DNA from: Paracoccaceae bacterium
GTDB lineage: Bacteria; Pseudomonadota; Alphaproteobacteria; Rhodobacterales; Rhodobacteraceae
Length of the DNA: 36,771 nt
Reading direction: 5' to 3'
Assembly (NCBI GenBank): GCA_013003075.1
Contig: JABDLJ010000015.1
Location: 1 to 36,771, forward strand
The position numbers and the translations under genes were made by a program. Of the stretch, positions 7,467 through 17,179 are shown piece after piece; the stretch's first letter is position 1; every line of letters starts with the position of its first letter. Below the pieces are notes generated by a model. That model was not told where the DNA came from, ran no database searches, and saw only the letters and a program-made list of their open reading frames with translations.

Positions 7467-7969
7467 GCGAGGACAGGATCTGCGTCGGCGCCATCGCCGG
7501 CGCCTTTGGCGTCGGTGGCTTGGTGCGGCTGAAAAGCTTCTGCGCCGATCCAGAGGCGATCGCCAGCTATGGTCCGCTCAGATCTGAGGACGGCAGCAAA
7601 AGCTTTGAAATTACGATTGAAACCCCGATCAAGTCGGGTTTCTCGGCGCGCCTGACGGGCATCGCGACGAAAGAAGCCGCCGACGCCCTGCGCGGCACCC
7701 GGCTTTACGCACCGCGCGAGGCTTTGCCGTCGCTTCCCGATGATGAGTTCTACCACGCTGACCTGATTGGCCTCGATGTCTTCGACGCCGGCGGCGCGCA
7801 GGTCGGCCGGATCAAGGCGGTGCTCGATCACGGCGCCGGCGACCTTCTGGAAATCGAAGGCCCCGAGCTGAAAGCGTCTGTGCTTTTGCCATTCACGCAG
7901 GCCAATGTGCCGACGGTCGACCTGGCGGCGGGGCGGATCGTGATCGACCCGCCAGAGGGGGTTTTCTGA
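7463..7969 (+). CDS. rimM: Ribosome maturation factor RimM
   Basis: The 168-aa protein starts [20 protein letters not shown], the RimM N-domain signature (VGxIxGxHGvkGevkv). The C-terminal PRC-barrel region includes [20 protein letters not shown], then [10 protein letters not shown] and [20 protein letters not shown]. RimM binds S19 and helps the 30S head to mature. Length is normal. Its start overlaps the small upstream frame and its stop overlaps a very short frame leading to trmD. Confidence 0.96.
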   Translation: MSEDRICVGAIAGAFGVGGLVRLKSFCADPEAIASYGPLRSEDGSKSFEITIETPIKSGFSARLTGIATKEAADALRGTRLYAPREALPSLPDDEFYHADLIGLDVFDAGGAQVGRIKAVLDHGAGDLLEIEGPELKASVLLPFTQANVPTVDLAAGRIVIDPPEGVF

Positions 7970-8064
7970 TGCGCATGTGGACCCCTGACCTGAGGCCTCT
8001 GAACCATAACGCTCGCCGGGTCATCGGTGGGCACACCCGGCATGCAGGCGCGCGTCATGAGTGA
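7969..8064 (+). CDS. Very short coupled frame (31 aa) between rimM and trmD
   Basis: The ATG at 7969 overlaps the rimM stop (TGATG), and the TGA at 8062–8064 lies just inside trmD. The product, starting [18 protein letters not shown], is basic and has no recognised family. It may only be a translational bridge that keeps ribosomes moving into trmD, or chance. Confidence 0.2.
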   Translation: MRMWTPDLRPLNHNARRVIGGHTRHAGARHE

Positions 8065-8890
8065 CACGCCCGCCAAGTCCCACGGCCGTTTGTCGATCAG
8101 ACCCACAGCGCGGCCGCGCGAGCTGATGTCCGACCGGCCCAAGCTTGCCGGCGCCTGGACGGCGCAGGTAATCACGCTTCTGCCTGATGCCTTCCCCGGC
8201 GTTCTTGGCCATTCGCTGACTGGAAAGGCGTTGGACGACGCGCTCTGGCAGCTGGAGACGGTCGATCTGCGGATGTTCGGTGAGGGCAAGCATCGCAATG
8301 TCGACGACACACCCGCTGGCGGCGGCGCCGGGATGGTGTTGCGCGCCGATATCGTTGCCAAGGCCATCACCCATGCCCAGCGCGGCCGGCCCAAGGACCG
8401 CGCGCAATGGCCGCTTGTCTACCTTTCGCCGCGCGGAAAACCCTTCGATCAGGCCATGGCGCAGCGCTTTTCGGCCACTCAGGGCATCACGCTTCTGTGC
8501 GGCCGTTTCGAGGGACTAGACGAGCGCGTGATCGAGCATTTCGGTATCGAGGAGGTGTCGCTTGGAGACTTCGTCCTTACCGGCGGAGAGATTGCCGCTC
8601 AGGCCTTGATTGATGCGACCGTCCGCCTTATACCCCGCGTGCTTGGGAATCAGGCGTCCGTAGAAGAGGAAAGCTTTTCGACCGGACTTCTGGAGCACCC
8701 GCATTATACGAAGCCTGCGCTTTGGGAAGGCCGCGAGATCCCCGACATTCTCCTGTCGGGCCATCATGCGAAAATCGCCGACTGGAGACAGGCCGAGGCC
8801 GAAAGGCTGACAAAGGAACGCCGCCCTGACCTCTGGCGGGCCTACCGTGCCAAGCACGGTAGGGACCCGGATGGAGACCAAGAGCTCTGA
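8057..8890 (+). CDS. trmD: tRNA (guanine-37-N1)-methyltransferase TrmD
   Basis: TrmD methylates G37 of tRNAs with S-adenosylmethionine and prevents +1 frameshifting. The 277 aa carry the SPOUT trefoil-knot motifs: [44 protein letters not shown] and [11 protein letters not shown], followed by [20 protein letters not shown]. An N-terminal extension of about 45 residues ([20 protein letters not shown]) precedes the conserved [15 protein letters not shown]; similar extensions occur in Rhodobacteraceae. I chose ATG 8057; an in-frame ATG at 8027 is less likely. Cluster position between rimM and rplS is standard. Confidence 0.96.
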   Translation: MSDTPAKSHGRLSIRPTARPRELMSDRPKLAGAWTAQVITLLPDAFPGVLGHSLTGKALDDALWQLETVDLRMFGEGKHRNVDDTPAGGGAGMVLRADIVAKAITHAQRGRPKDRAQWPLVYLSPRGKPFDQAMAQRFSATQGITLLCGRFEGLDERVIEHFGIEEVSLGDFVLTGGEIAAQALIDATVRLIPRVLGNQASVEEESFSTGLLEHPHYTKPALWEGREIPDILLSGHHAKIADWRQAEAERLTKERRPDLWRAYRAKHGRDPDGDQEL

Positions 8891-8941
8891 GGGCAGCATC
8901 ACCTTCGCGGGCAAACCGTGAGCAAAATAGGAGCGCGTCAG

Positions 8942-9319
8942 ATGGACCTGATCGCACAATTGGATGCCGAGCAAGTCGCAGAACTTGGCAAGGACATTCC
9001 GGATTTCAAGGCGGGTGACACAATCCGCGTCGGTTACAAGGTAACCGAGGGCACCCGCAGCCGGGTGCAGAACTACGAAGGCGTCTGCATCGCTCGCAAG
9101 AACGGCGCTGGCATCGCCGGCTCTTTCACGGTGCGCAAGATCTCCTTCGGCGAAGGCGTGGAGCGTGTGTTCCCGCTTCACTCGACGAATATCGACAGCA
9201 TCACCGTTGTCCGCCGCGGCCGCGTGCGCCGCGCCAAGCTGTACTACCTGCGCGCGCGCCGTGGAAAATCCGCACGGATCGCAGAAGACAGCCACTACAA
9301 GCCCCTCGCGGCCAAATAA
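8942..9319 (+). CDS. rplS: 50S ribosomal protein L19
   Basis: The 125-aa protein is a standard L19: [20 protein letters not shown], then [33 protein letters not shown], and the basic end [21 protein letters not shown]19 sits at the 30S–50S interface. ATG 8942 has TAGGAG about 9 bp upstream; an in-frame GTG at 8918 would add eight residues that the family lacks. It is followed after 11 bp by rpmE. Confidence 0.97.
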   Translation: MDLIAQLDAEQVAELGKDIPDFKAGDTIRVGYKVTEGTRSRVQNYEGVCIARKNGAGIAGSFTVRKISFGEGVERVFPLHSTNIDSITVVRRGRVRRAKLYYLRARRGKSARIAEDSHYKPLAAK

Positions 9320-9330
9320 GGAGCGGCGCC

Positions 9331-9552
9331 ATGAGAAAAGAGACGCATCCCGAATACCACGTCATCGACGTCAAGATGACCGATGGCACCGTTGTTCAGA
9401 TGAAATCGACCTGGGGCAAGGAAGGCGACACACTGTCGCTGGACATCGATCCCTCCGTGCACCCGGCCTGGACGGGTGGCTCTTCGCGCCTGCTGGACAC
9501 CGGCGGCCGCGTTTCCAAGTTCAAGAAGAAATACGAAGGGCTTGGCTTCTAA
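9331..9552 (+). CDS. rpmE: 50S ribosomal protein L31, cysteine-free form
   Basis: The 73-aa protein starts [20 protein letters not shown] and ends [16 protein letters not shown], matching alphaproteobacterial L31. It has no cysteines, so it is the zinc-independent (C-minus) form and is not expected to respond to zinc starvation by metal loss. AAGGAGCGGC precedes the ATG. It is the last gene of the cluster, with a terminator 29 bp later. Confidence 0.96.
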   Translation: MRKETHPEYHVIDVKMTDGTVVQMKSTWGKEGDTLSLDIDPSVHPAWTGGSSRLLDTGGRVSKFKKKYEGLGF

Positions 9553-9580
9553 GCCTCGTCCATCTTGGGACAGTACCAGG

Positions 9581-9609
9581 CGCCGCTCCCTCACCGGGGC
9601 GGCGTTTTT
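9581..9609 (+). terminator. Rho-independent terminator after rpmE
   Basis: CGCCGCTCC (9581–9589) pairs with GGGGCGGCG (9596–9604) with one G·U, a 6-nt loop CTCACC, and a TTTTT run at 9605–9609. It sits directly downstream of rpmE and closes the ffh–rpmE cluster. Confidence 0.9.
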
Positions 9610-9663
9610 CATTGTGGCGCTTCGTTGATCTCGGGTTACTGACCGGCCCAGGCGGCAAGGATT

Positions 9664-9909
9664 TCAGATCCGCGCGGCCTCGGCGATGCCTATCTTCGCC
9701 AGTTCGCTTTGCACGCCCGAGATCTTTTGCCGCTCGACAATGGTCGGCTTGAACCGGGTGGCACGGACCCTGTTCCAGCGTACCGCGGCGTCTGTGACGG
9801 CGCAGGTGCGGGCGCCGGACATGGCGCCGATGAACCACGCCGTGATCAATTGCCACGCTAAGCTGGCGTGCGGGCCGCTCGCGATCTGCACCTGCTCGGG
9901 GTCCGCCAT
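9664..9909 (-). CDS. Possible small hypothetical protein (81 aa)
   Basis: The stretch 9610–10022 has no recognised gene. Within it, a leftward frame from ATG 9909 gives 81 aa starting MADPEQVQIASGPHASLAWQ, with one weakly hydrophobic segment (LAWQLITAWFIGAMSG). Most codons end in G or C, which fits coding in this genome. There is no clear ribosome site and no family is recognised. Neighbours on both sides point rightwards, so it would be a lone leftward gene. Treat as tentative. Confidence 0.4.
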   Translation of the reverse strand: MADPEQVQIASGPHASLAWQLITAWFIGAMSGARTCAVTDAAVRWNRVRATRFKPTIVERQKISGVQSELAKIGIAEAARI

Positions 9910-10022
9910 TGGGCAAGGATTGGCCCAACGAGGCGAAGCGGTCGCGCCTGTACTCGGCCTCTTGCAGATCGGGCCCATTGCCCCCACTCTGCGCCAAATC
10001 CCATGCTTCAGGAGAGTTCCGG

Positions 10023-11054
10023 ATGAACATCAAATTGCTCAAGGCCTTGTGCGAGACCCCCGGCGTGCCGGGCCACGAAGACCGCGTCCGCGATCTTATC
10101 GTGAATGAGACCAAGGGCATGTTCGATGAGGTTGTCACCGACCCGATGGGCTCGCTTCTGTGCAGAAAGGCGGGCAAGGGCAAAGACCCGCTGAAGATCA
10201 TGCTTTTGTGCCACATGGACGAGATCGGCTTTCTCGTCAGCCATGTGAACGAGAAGGGCTTCGTCTATCTCTTGCCGGTCGGCGGGTTCGATCCGCGCAA
10301 CCTGTTTTCGCGCCGTGTGCTTGTCTGCACTAGCGGGGGGGATCTGAAAGGTGTGATGAACCCGGCGGGCCGGCCGGTCCATATCGCCAGCGCAGAGGAC
10401 CGCAAGAAGGTGCCCGAACCGCACGAGTTCTTCGTCGATCTTGGATTGGGCGAAAAGACCAAGGACGTGGTCAAGGTCGGCGAAATGGTGGTGATGGACG
10501 AGCCCTTTCTGGAGATCGGCGACAAGGTGGTCTCCAAGGCGCTCGACAACCGGATCGCCTGCTGGCTGGGGATCGAGGCGATCCGCGGGCTTGGCAAGGC
10601 CAGGCATGGCGCCGAAATCCATGTCGCTTTCACCTGCCAGGAAGAGGTTGGGCTGCGCGGGGCGCGCACGGCCTCGTTCGCCGTCAAGCCCGATATCGGC
10701 ATCGGGATCGACACCTCGCTGGCCTGCGACACGCCCGGTGTACCCGAGCAGGACCGCACCACGGAGCATGGCAAGGGGTTCGGCCTGCACGTCCGCGACG
10801 GCTCTTTCATAGCCGACAAGGCGCTGGTGGAAGAGGTCGCGTCGCTCGCGGAGAAAAAGAAGATCCCCTACCAGCGTACCATGCTGCGCGCCGGCGGCCA
10901 GGACGGGGCGGCAGCACAACAGGCGGCGGCCGGGGCCCGGGCGATCGGCATCGTCGTGGGCACGCGCTATATCCACACGGTCACCGAAATGATTCACAAA
11001 ACCGATCTGCAGGCGGCGCGGGACATCCTTGTTGCCTATCTGAAGGCGTCCTAA
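10023..11054 (+). CDS. M42-family metallo-aminopeptidase
   Basis: The 343-aa protein has the M42 (TET aminopeptidase/FrvX-like) pattern. It starts LLKALCETPGVPGHEDRVRD, with metal ligands His in MLLCHMDEIGFLVS, Asp in SKALDNRIACW, the Glu-Glu pair in FTCQEEVGLRGARTA, Asp in GIGIDTSLACDTPG and His in RYIHTVTEM. These di-metal enzymes form large tetrahedral particles and trim short peptides in the cytoplasm; substrate choice (acidic, aromatic or basic N-terminal residues) cannot be read here. Length is normal. ATG 10023 follows AGAGTTCCGG. It is monocistronic as far as visible. Confidence 0.9.
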   Translation: MNIKLLKALCETPGVPGHEDRVRDLIVNETKGMFDEVVTDPMGSLLCRKAGKGKDPLKIMLLCHMDEIGFLVSHVNEKGFVYLLPVGGFDPRNLFSRRVLVCTSGGDLKGVMNPAGRPVHIASAEDRKKVPEPHEFFVDLGLGEKTKDVVKVGEMVVMDEPFLEIGDKVVSKALDNRIACWLGIEAIRGLGKARHGAEIHVAFTCQEEVGLRGARTASFAVKPDIGIGIDTSLACDTPGVPEQDRTTEHGKGFGLHVRDGSFIADKALVEEVASLAEKKKIPYQRTMLRAGGQDGAAAQQAAAGARAIGIVVGTRYIHTVTEMIHKTDLQAARDILVAYLKAS

Positions 11055-11170
11055 CGCCCCATTTATTGCCGATCCTGCGGAATGGGACACTTTCCTTAGT
11101 GGCGCTTTCCACATATAGTAGTGCCAAATAAAGACACCGCAGTCTTTCGGGGACATGAGGGGCAAGGGCA

Positions 11171-11983
11171 GTGGCGCATATTATCGTCGTTGGCAACGAA
11201 AAGGGCGGCTCCGGCAAATCCACCACATCGATGCATGTGGCAACCGCCCTGTCTCGCATGGGCCACCGGGTCAGCACGCTCGATCTGGATCTGCGGCAAA
11301 GAAGCCTTGGACGCTATGTCGAGAACCGGCGGCTTTTCTGTCGCCGCCACAACATCGACCTTCCCTGCCCCGACTACCGTGACCTGCCCGAGATCGACAA
11401 GGCATCGCTGGCGCCGGGCGAGAACATGTACGACCGGCGCTTGTCGGCCGCCGTGACCGGCATCGAGACCAGTGCCGATTTCATCGTGATCGACTGCCCC
11501 GGCAGCCACACACGGCTGAGCCAGGTGGCACACTCGCTGGCCGATACGCTGGTCACGCCGATCAACGACAGTTTCGTCGATTTCGATCTGCTGGCGCGGG
11601 TCGATGCCGAGACCAACAAGATCAAGGGGCCGTCGATCTATTCCGAGATGGTCTGGAACGCGCGGCAGCTGCGCGCGCAGGCCGGGCTTGCCCCGATCGA
11701 CTGGATCGTGGTGCGCAACAGGCTGGGCCAGCAGGCGATGCACAACAAGCGCAAGATGGGCGATGCGCTTGGCGATCTGGGCCGGCGCATCGGCTTCAGG
11801 GTGACAGACGGGTTCGGAGAACGGGTTATCTTTCGCGAGCTTTTCCCGCGCGGGCTGACCTTGCTGGATCTGCGTGACATCGGTGTTCTTGGGCAGATGA
11901 ACATCTCGAACATCGCGGCCCGCCAGGAAATGCGGGACCTGATTACAGAGCTTCGTCTTCCCGGTGTGGACGTCGATTTCTAA
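11171..11983 (+). CDS. mipZ: Division-plane positioning ATPase MipZ
   Basis: MipZ is the ParA-like ATPase of alphaproteobacteria that binds ParB at the origin, forms a polar gradient and keeps FtsZ away from the poles, so division is at midcell. The 270-aa protein starts AHIIVVGNEKGGSGKSTTSM (deviant Walker A, residues 8–16), and has DLDLRQRSLGRYVENRR, DFIVIDCPGSHTRLSQVAHS and INDSFVDFDLLARVD, all MipZ-specific. The start is GTG 11171. It ends 41 bp inside the convergent membrane-protein gene. Confidence 0.95.
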   Translation: MAHIIVVGNEKGGSGKSTTSMHVATALSRMGHRVSTLDLDLRQRSLGRYVENRRLFCRRHNIDLPCPDYRDLPEIDKASLAPGENMYDRRLSAAVTGIETSADFIVIDCPGSHTRLSQVAHSLADTLVTPINDSFVDFDLLARVDAETNKIKGPSIYSEMVWNARQLRAQAGLAPIDWIVVRNRLGQQAMHNKRKMGDALGDLGRRIGFRVTDGFGERVIFRELFPRGLTLLDLRDIGVLGQMNISNIAARQEMRDLITELRLPGVDVDF

Positions 11984-12953
11984 GCATGATCTGCGCGGCT
12001 CCGGCCTGACGGCCAAGCCAGTTCAGAGCCAGTTGAAACCGGATCGGCTTCGGTGCGGCATTGACCTTGTGGGCCTGCGCAATCTCTTCCTGGGTCGGGA
12101 TGGCCTGGAAGCGCGGGTCGCTTGAGGGGAAATCGCTGTAAATCGTTTCGGCCGGCGGCCTTGGCGCAGCGTTGGCCGCCGCACGGCGCCGGGCCGAGCC
12201 TTCGCGCAGCGAGACCACGGCTGCGATAACCACCAGGAAGAGGGCGACCGCATAAAGGATCCGGTGCGATCCCGTCACGCGGGGCGCAGACAGCGCAGCC
12301 AGCCGGCCTTCGGCATAGGGCGCAATGGCCAGGTATCCGTCGATCAGGGTAAGATTTTTCGCCGCAAAGGCGCCGTCGATCATGCGCTGAAACGCGCTGG
12401 CGCTGGTGCTTTCGCCGTTGAGTTCGACAACTTCGCCAAAGCGGCCCTCGCCATAGCGTTCAGCCAGCAGCATCGAGGTGTCGCGCACCGTCTCGACATA
12501 GGCGGGCAGAATGAACACCAGAACACCAAGCGCGGGCGGTTTGTCCTGTGCGATGATCGCCATGTCGGTGATGACCTCGGCGCTCTGTCCATCGCCGCCC
12601 TGGATCTGCGACGAGATCACTTCCGCCCCTTCTGCGCTGACCGGAAACAGCGGTACGACATACGCGCGCTGCTCGGGATCGCTGCCGCGCAGGGGCAAGA
12701 TCAGGGGATCGCTCAGATCGACCTCGGCAAACACCCGCACCTCGTCGGCCGGGCCGGTGTTGCGCATGTGGCTGAAATCCTGAAGCGCGACCGCCGCCGG
12801 CGGACCTTGCCGCAAGGCCAGCATCCGGTCGGCGCGCTCGCTAACTTCCATGTAGCCTGCGACCAGACCCATGGCGACCAGAAGACCCGCAACAAGAAGC
12901 ATCTTTCGCGGGTCCGTCAGATTGGCCAAGAACTCGTTAACACTACGCATCAT
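11943..12953 (-). CDS. Hypothetical membrane protein with a large extracytoplasmic domain
   Basis: I do not recognise this 336-aa protein. There is a membrane segment near the N-terminus (MLLVAGLLVAMGLVAGYM), a roughly 190-residue soluble region, a second segment (ILYAVALFLVVIAAVVSL, about residues 235–252), and a basic proline/alanine-rich tail that would be cytoplasmic. The soluble region, between the two segments, should lie in the periplasm. The start is ATG 12953 or the adjacent ATG 12950. Its 3' end overlaps mipZ by 41 bp tail-to-tail. A role in the envelope is likely from topology only. Confidence 0.7.
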   Translation of the reverse strand: MMRSVNEFLANLTDPRKMLLVAGLLVAMGLVAGYMEVSERADRMLALRQGPPAAVALQDFSHMRNTGPADEVRVFAEVDLSDPLILPLRGSDPEQRAYVVPLFPVSAEGAEVISSQIQGGDGQSAEVITDMAIIAQDKPPALGVLVFILPAYVETVRDTSMLLAERYGEGRFGEVVELNGESTSASAFQRMIDGAFAAKNLTLIDGYLAIAPYAEGRLAALSAPRVTGSHRILYAVALFLVVIAAVVSLREGSARRRAAANAAPRPPAETIYSDFPSSDPRFQAIPTQEEIAQAHKVNAAPKPIRFQLALNWLGRQAGAAQIMLRNRRPHREDEAL

Positions 12954-13075
12954 ATGCTGACACACTCCATTCGTCAGTGCTGGCAATGTCGCGTTGCAAG
13001 GCGGCATCTTGATGGCGGTGCCGGGCCGAATTGGGTTCTTTAGCAGGGCTTTTTCAGCGCGCGAAAATGGCGCGC

Positions 13076-13552
13076 CTAAAGCGTCTCATCTACGAAGGTG
13101 CGGATGGACGCAATCAGATCCTGAGCCGTGTCGGACGGCAGATCGGTGGGCGCCTCGAGCGGGCCGGAGGTCAGAACGCGGGCCAGATCAGCCGGGTCCC
13201 ACACCACGTAAATTCCTGAAATCGCTTCAACTTCGGCTGCTGTGGCCATCTGGTGATCGTTGCGATGCTCGCCCTGCTCGAACCGGCGTGGCACGACGAT
13301 CAAAGGCCGTCCAAGGCGCTTTGCAGACAGGACAGAGCCGATGCCGGCATGGGCCACGACGACCCGGGCCGCCGAAAAGAATTCCGTAAACCTTTCGGGC
13401 GCAAGCGTGGCATGGGTTTCGATGTTGGCGCGCGGCGTTTTATCGGGGCCGACTTGCGCCACGACGCGTTCGTCCAGCTGCGGCGCAAGGGCATCCATTG
13501 CCGCGATCAGGCGCGGGAACGGAAGCTGGGTGCCGGTGGTCACGAAAATCAT
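13076..13552 (-). CDS. Alg13-like glycosyltransferase subunit (PssE-type, catalytic half)
   Basis: The 158-aa protein starts MIFVTTGTQLPFPRLIAAMD and contains VVAHAGIGSVLSAKRLGRPL followed by IVVPRRFEQGEHRNDHQ. This is the GT28 C-terminal nucleotide-sugar domain seen in Alg13 and in PssE/EpsF exopolysaccharide enzymes. Such proteins need an Alg14-like partner to reach the membrane; the partner gene lies directly upstream and overlaps as ATGA at 13549–13552. Together they probably add one sugar to a lipid-linked exopolysaccharide precursor. The sugar is unknown. Confidence 0.85.
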   Translation of the reverse strand: MIFVTTGTQLPFPRLIAAMDALAPQLDERVVAQVGPDKTPRANIETHATLAPERFTEFFSAARVVVAHAGIGSVLSAKRLGRPLIVVPRRFEQGEHRNDHQMATAAEVEAISGIYVVWDPADLARVLTSGPLEAPTDLPSDTAQDLIASIRTFVDETL

Positions 13553-14004
13553 AAGACAGAGCCTGCGTATTCGACGCCCTCGGCCTCGGCTGTGCTTTTC
13601 CATTGCGACAGCGTGCGGTGCGCTACGCGGCGCGCCATGCGGCCCGACGAGGATAGCTCTTCGGCATTGGCCACGCTGTCGATCCAGAGGGTCCGCGCGC
13701 CGATCGCGCGCCCCAGCGCCAGGGCGATCACGCCAGGCAAAGCGCCCGTGGTGACGATCACATGCGGGCGCAGGCGGACCAGCTGCGCGGCCGTGACCAT
13801 GATGCAGGCCAAAATGCGAAGCGGGGTATGGCGGTTGCACTCAGGCAGCCTGATCGCCGGCGATGCTTCGAATTGCGCGCCAAGACCGTCGAGCGTCGTC
13901 GCATAGGTGACGTCATGGTGCGCAAATCCCGGCCGCATCAGCATAAGCTGCTGCCAGTGACCGCCCGCCGAAGCGACTGCAAGAACACGTTTTTTGGTCG
14001 TCAC
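13549..14004 (-). CDS. Alg14-like glycosyltransferase subunit (PssD-type, membrane half)
   Basis: The 151-aa protein starts TTKKRVLAVASAGGHWQQLM, the Alg14/PssD signature (SxGGHxxEL). It has a mildly hydrophobic stretch (ILACIMVTAAQLVRLRP) and the typical VIVTTGALPGVIALALGRAI followed by ARTLWIDSVANAEELSSSG. It recruits the Alg13-like partner encoded next to it. I chose GTG 14004 because the family motif begins about ten residues in; a GTG at 14067 would add 21 residues of atypical sequence. The pair is complete, and no other polysaccharide gene lies close by. Confidence 0.82.
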   Translation of the reverse strand: MTTKKRVLAVASAGGHWQQLMLMRPGFAHHDVTYATTLDGLGAQFEASPAIRLPECNRHTPLRILACIMVTAAQLVRLRPHVIVTTGALPGVIALALGRAIGARTLWIDSVANAEELSSSGRMARRVAHRTLSQWKSTAEAEGVEYAGSVL

Positions 14005-14179
14005 GGGGTCAACAGGCCTTCGCTTTTGAAAACTTGCGCGACCATAAAGAGTGTGCCCTGCGCGCACAATTGCATATTCGCCGGAAAGAATAACGCCCCA
14101 CGGGTCTTTCCCGTCTAGTGACTGGAACCCTTATGTCGGGTGTAACAAGGCTCCCTCAAACCGGCAGGGACAAGATCAG

Positions 14180-16701
14180 ATGTCAGAGGCTTCAGACTAC
14201 ACCGTGCAAATCGAGGGAATGAGTTACGCGTCATGCATGGGACGTGCCGAGGCCGCTCTGAAGGACGCCGATGGCGTATCGTCGGCAAGCGTAAACCTCG
14301 CCTCCGCCAGCACCGTGATCAAGGGCGAAGGGTAAGCCGCGTCTGTTGCGGACGCATTGTCGACGGCGGGGCTTCCCACGCGCGATGAAACCCTGACGCT
14401 TCAGATAGAGGATATAACCTGCGCATCTTGCGTCCAGCGGGTCGAGCGCGCCCCTGCCAGCGCGCCCCTGCCAGCGCGCCCGGAGTGGTCGAGCCGCCGG
14501 TCAACCCGGCAAGCGGAACGGCACTTTTGCGGGTACTGTCCGGCTGTGGCGCGATCAAGGCCGCCATCGCCGCCTCGCAAAAGGCCGGCTACGGCGCCAG
14601 GGTGCTGTCGAGCGATGCCGACACCGGAGACTGGTCCGAAAATGAGATCGCCCACCTGCGCCGTATGGTACTGATCGCCGGCGCCCTGACGCTTCCGGTC
14701 TTCGTGCTGCAGATGGCCGGCCACCTCTGCCCCCCGTTTCACGACTGGATCCATGCCACGATCGGAATGCAGACCGGCCGGGATCTTCAGTTCGCGCTGA
14801 CGACGCTGGTGATGGCCCGGCCGGGTCGCATCTTCCACCGGCGGGGACTGCCGGCGGCTTTTTCGGGTGCGTCGGACATGAACTTGGCTGTCGCGTTGGG
14901 ATCGGGCGCGGCCTGGGGCTTTTCGGTAATCTCCGCTTTCGCGCCGGGCCTGCTGCCAGCGGGAAGCGCCGCGGTCGATTTCGAGGCGGCCGCCGTCATT
15001 GGGGCGCTGATCCTGCTGGGCCGGTTCCTCGAAGCGCGCGCCAAGGGCCGCACCGGCGCCGCGACCCGCAGCCTTGTCGGTCTGGCGCCCAAGACGGCGC
15101 GCACCAAGCGCGGCGGAGAAGTCAAGGACGTCGCAGTCTCTGGGATCGTGGTCGGCGATATGATCCACGTCCGTCCGGGTGAGAAAAACCCGGTCGTTGG
15201 CACCGTGCGCCGTGGCGAAAGCTGGGCCCATGAAAGCATGCTTTCAGGCGAGCCGAAGCCGGTTTCAAAGGCCGAAGGCAGCCCGATCATCGGCGGCACA
15301 GTCAATGGCACGGGCGCGTTCCGGCTCCTAGCCACGAAGGTCTGCGCGGACACGGTGCTGGCGCAGATCATTCGCATGGTTGAAACCGCGCAGGGCGCCA
15401 AACTGCCGGTGCAGGACAAGGTCAACCAGATCACCGCGTGGTTCGCGCCCGCTGTGATCGCTGTGGCGGCGCTGACGGTGCTGGCTTGGCTGATCTTTTC
15501 TCTGGCCGAGACGCTGGGCGCGGCGGTCGGGCGGCCCTGGTGGCGGGGTCTCGGTCCTGATCATCGCCTGCCCCTGCGCGATGGGGCTGGCAAAACCCGC
15601 TTCGATCATGGTCGGCGCCGGGCGCGCGGCAGAGCTTGGCGTGCTCTTCGGAAAGGGCGATGCGCTGCCAAGCCTGCAAGGCGTCGAGGTCGTGGCGATG
15701 GGCAAGACCGGCACCTGGACGGAAGGACGCCCGGACCGTGCCCGGATCCAGGCTGTCGGAATGGACGAAGACGCCGCGCTGCGCCTGATCGCGGCCGCCG
15801 AGGCGCCGTCCGAGCATCCGGTGGCAGCGGCCGATCCTGAGAGCGGCCAATGCGCGCGGGCTCGATCTGCCGCAGGCCCAAGGCTTCAAGGCGTTGATGG
15901 GGCTTGGGCTGACCGCACGGGTAGAGGACCAGCAGATCCTTGTTGGTTCGCCGCGACCGATGAAGCACGAGGGGATCGATATATCGGGCTACGAGGACAC
16001 GATCGGTGTGCTGGCGGAAGCGGGACAGACGGCGCGTCTGGCTGCGCGGGATGGGGACGTCTTTGCGCTGGTGCCAGTTGCGGACACGGCCAAACCGACA
16101 AGCGCCGCCGCCAGCAGGGCGCTTCAGGCGCAGGGCACAGAGGTCGCCATGATCACAGGCGACAGCCACGCCGCCGCCGGGGCGATTGCCACCCGGTTGG
16201 GGATAGCCACGGTCGAGGCCGAGGTTCTGCCGGACGGCAAGGTGGACGCCATCGAGCACATGCGCGCTGGGGGGCGCAAACTGGCCTTCGTGGGCGATGG
16301 GATCAATGACGCCCCTGCCCTTGCCTGCGTCGATGTCGGTATCGCGACCGGTGCCGGCACTGACGCCGCCAACAAGGCGGCGGACGTAATGCTGCTGTCC
16401 GGCGATGTGGGCGGGGTGGCGCGTGCCTTCGAGATCAGCCATGCGACGATGACCAACATCCGCCAGACCCTCTTTTGGGCATTTGCCGACAGCGTCCTTT
16501 TGATCCCGGTGGCGGCCGGCGCGCTTTTTTGTCTTTGGCGGGGCACTTCCGTCTCCGGCGCTGGCGGCCGGCGCGATGGCTCTGTCGAATGTCTTTGTCG
16601 TTAGCAACGCGCTTCGGCTGCGCCGGGTCGGTGCGCCTGGGCGCCGGGGTGGCGGCGCAGGGCGCCTCGTACCGCGGCGGATCAAGGAGGCGCCGGCATG
16701 A
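14180..16701 (+). pseudogene. copA: Decayed copper-transporting P1B-type ATPase (CopA)
   Basis: Pieces in three frames rebuild a full CopA: two heavy-metal domains (GMSYASCMGRAEAAL and ITCASCVQRVERA), membrane and actuator parts with [29 protein letters not shown], the phosphorylation loop, [28 protein letters not shown] and the last helix AMALSNVFVVSNALRLRR. Damage seen: MxCxxC turned to SYASC in domain 1; TAA at 14333–14335; a 14-bp tandem duplication at 14446–14473 (frame change); a frame change near 15530–15548; another near 15830; one in the T6 run at 16525–16530. The catalytic DKTGT reads GKTGT (Gly codon 15701–15703), so the enzyme would be dead even without frameshifts. It overlaps the cueR remnant as ATGA. 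Confidence 0.93.
14446..14473 (+). repeat. 14-bp tandem duplication that breaks copA
   Basis: GCGCGCCCCTGCCA occurs twice in direct succession (14446–14459 and 14460–14473), followed by a third partial start. Removing one copy restores the frame VERA-ASAPGVVE that CopA proteins have. The frame change observed (+14) exactly equals the shift between the flanking reading frames. Confidence 0.85.
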
Positions 16702-17110
16702 GTATTGGCCAAGCTGCGGACATGGCACACATCCCGCCCATGACAATCCGCAACTACGAGGGTATCGGGCTGGTGACACCGCCGCGCGATGCCAACGGCG
16801 CTTGTTCGGCGACAGTGATGTGCACAAGCTGGCCTTTCTGGGCCGCGCATGGGCGCTGGGGGTCACCATCGAGGACTGCCGCAATCTGCTGTCACTTTGG
16901 GAGAACCAGAACCGCGGCAGCGCAGATGTACGCGCCATCGTCGCGCATCAACTGGAAAAGATCGAAGCCAAGATCAAAAGACTGGAAGCGATGCGCGATA
17001 CTTTTTCATAGCTGGTTGCCTCGTGCAGCGGCGATGCGCGGCCCGTCTGCCCGATCCTGAACGATCTAGCGCAAGGCGGCGGGCGCGCCGATCAGGGCAA
17101 GACGCCCTGA
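16698..17110 (+). pseudogene. cueR: Decayed CueR/HmrR-type copper-responsive MerR regulator
   Basis: The start MSIGQAADMAHIPPMTIRNY followed by EGIGLVTPPRDANG is a MerR helix-turn-helix. Near 16796–16802 the frame breaks and continues one frame over as LFGDSDVHKLAFLGRAWALG, then ENQNRGSADVRAIVAHQLEK. A TAG at 17009–17011 interrupts it, but the same frame continues with LVASCSGDARPVCPILNDLA, which holds the Cys-x7-Cys copper site of CueR, to a TGA at 17108–17110. So there is one frameshift and one nonsense codon. Linked to the dead copA, it shows loss of the whole efflux response. Confidence 0.88.
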
Positions 17111-17179
17111 CCGCGCATCCCGTGAAGCGGCCGCCCATCCCACGCCAAGCGCGGCTTGCGGCGGGGCGGGGATCGTGCG

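Noticed and set aside
14094..14179. CueR operator upstream of copA (GGAACCCTT … AAGGCTCC)
   Set aside because: Only an imperfect dyad with a length mismatch; in a decayed locus it cannot be called a working site.
16525..16530. Programmed frameshift at the T6 run of copA
   Set aside because: The gene has several other frame breaks, a nonsense codon and a lost catalytic Asp, so a regulated slip at this place is not plausible.
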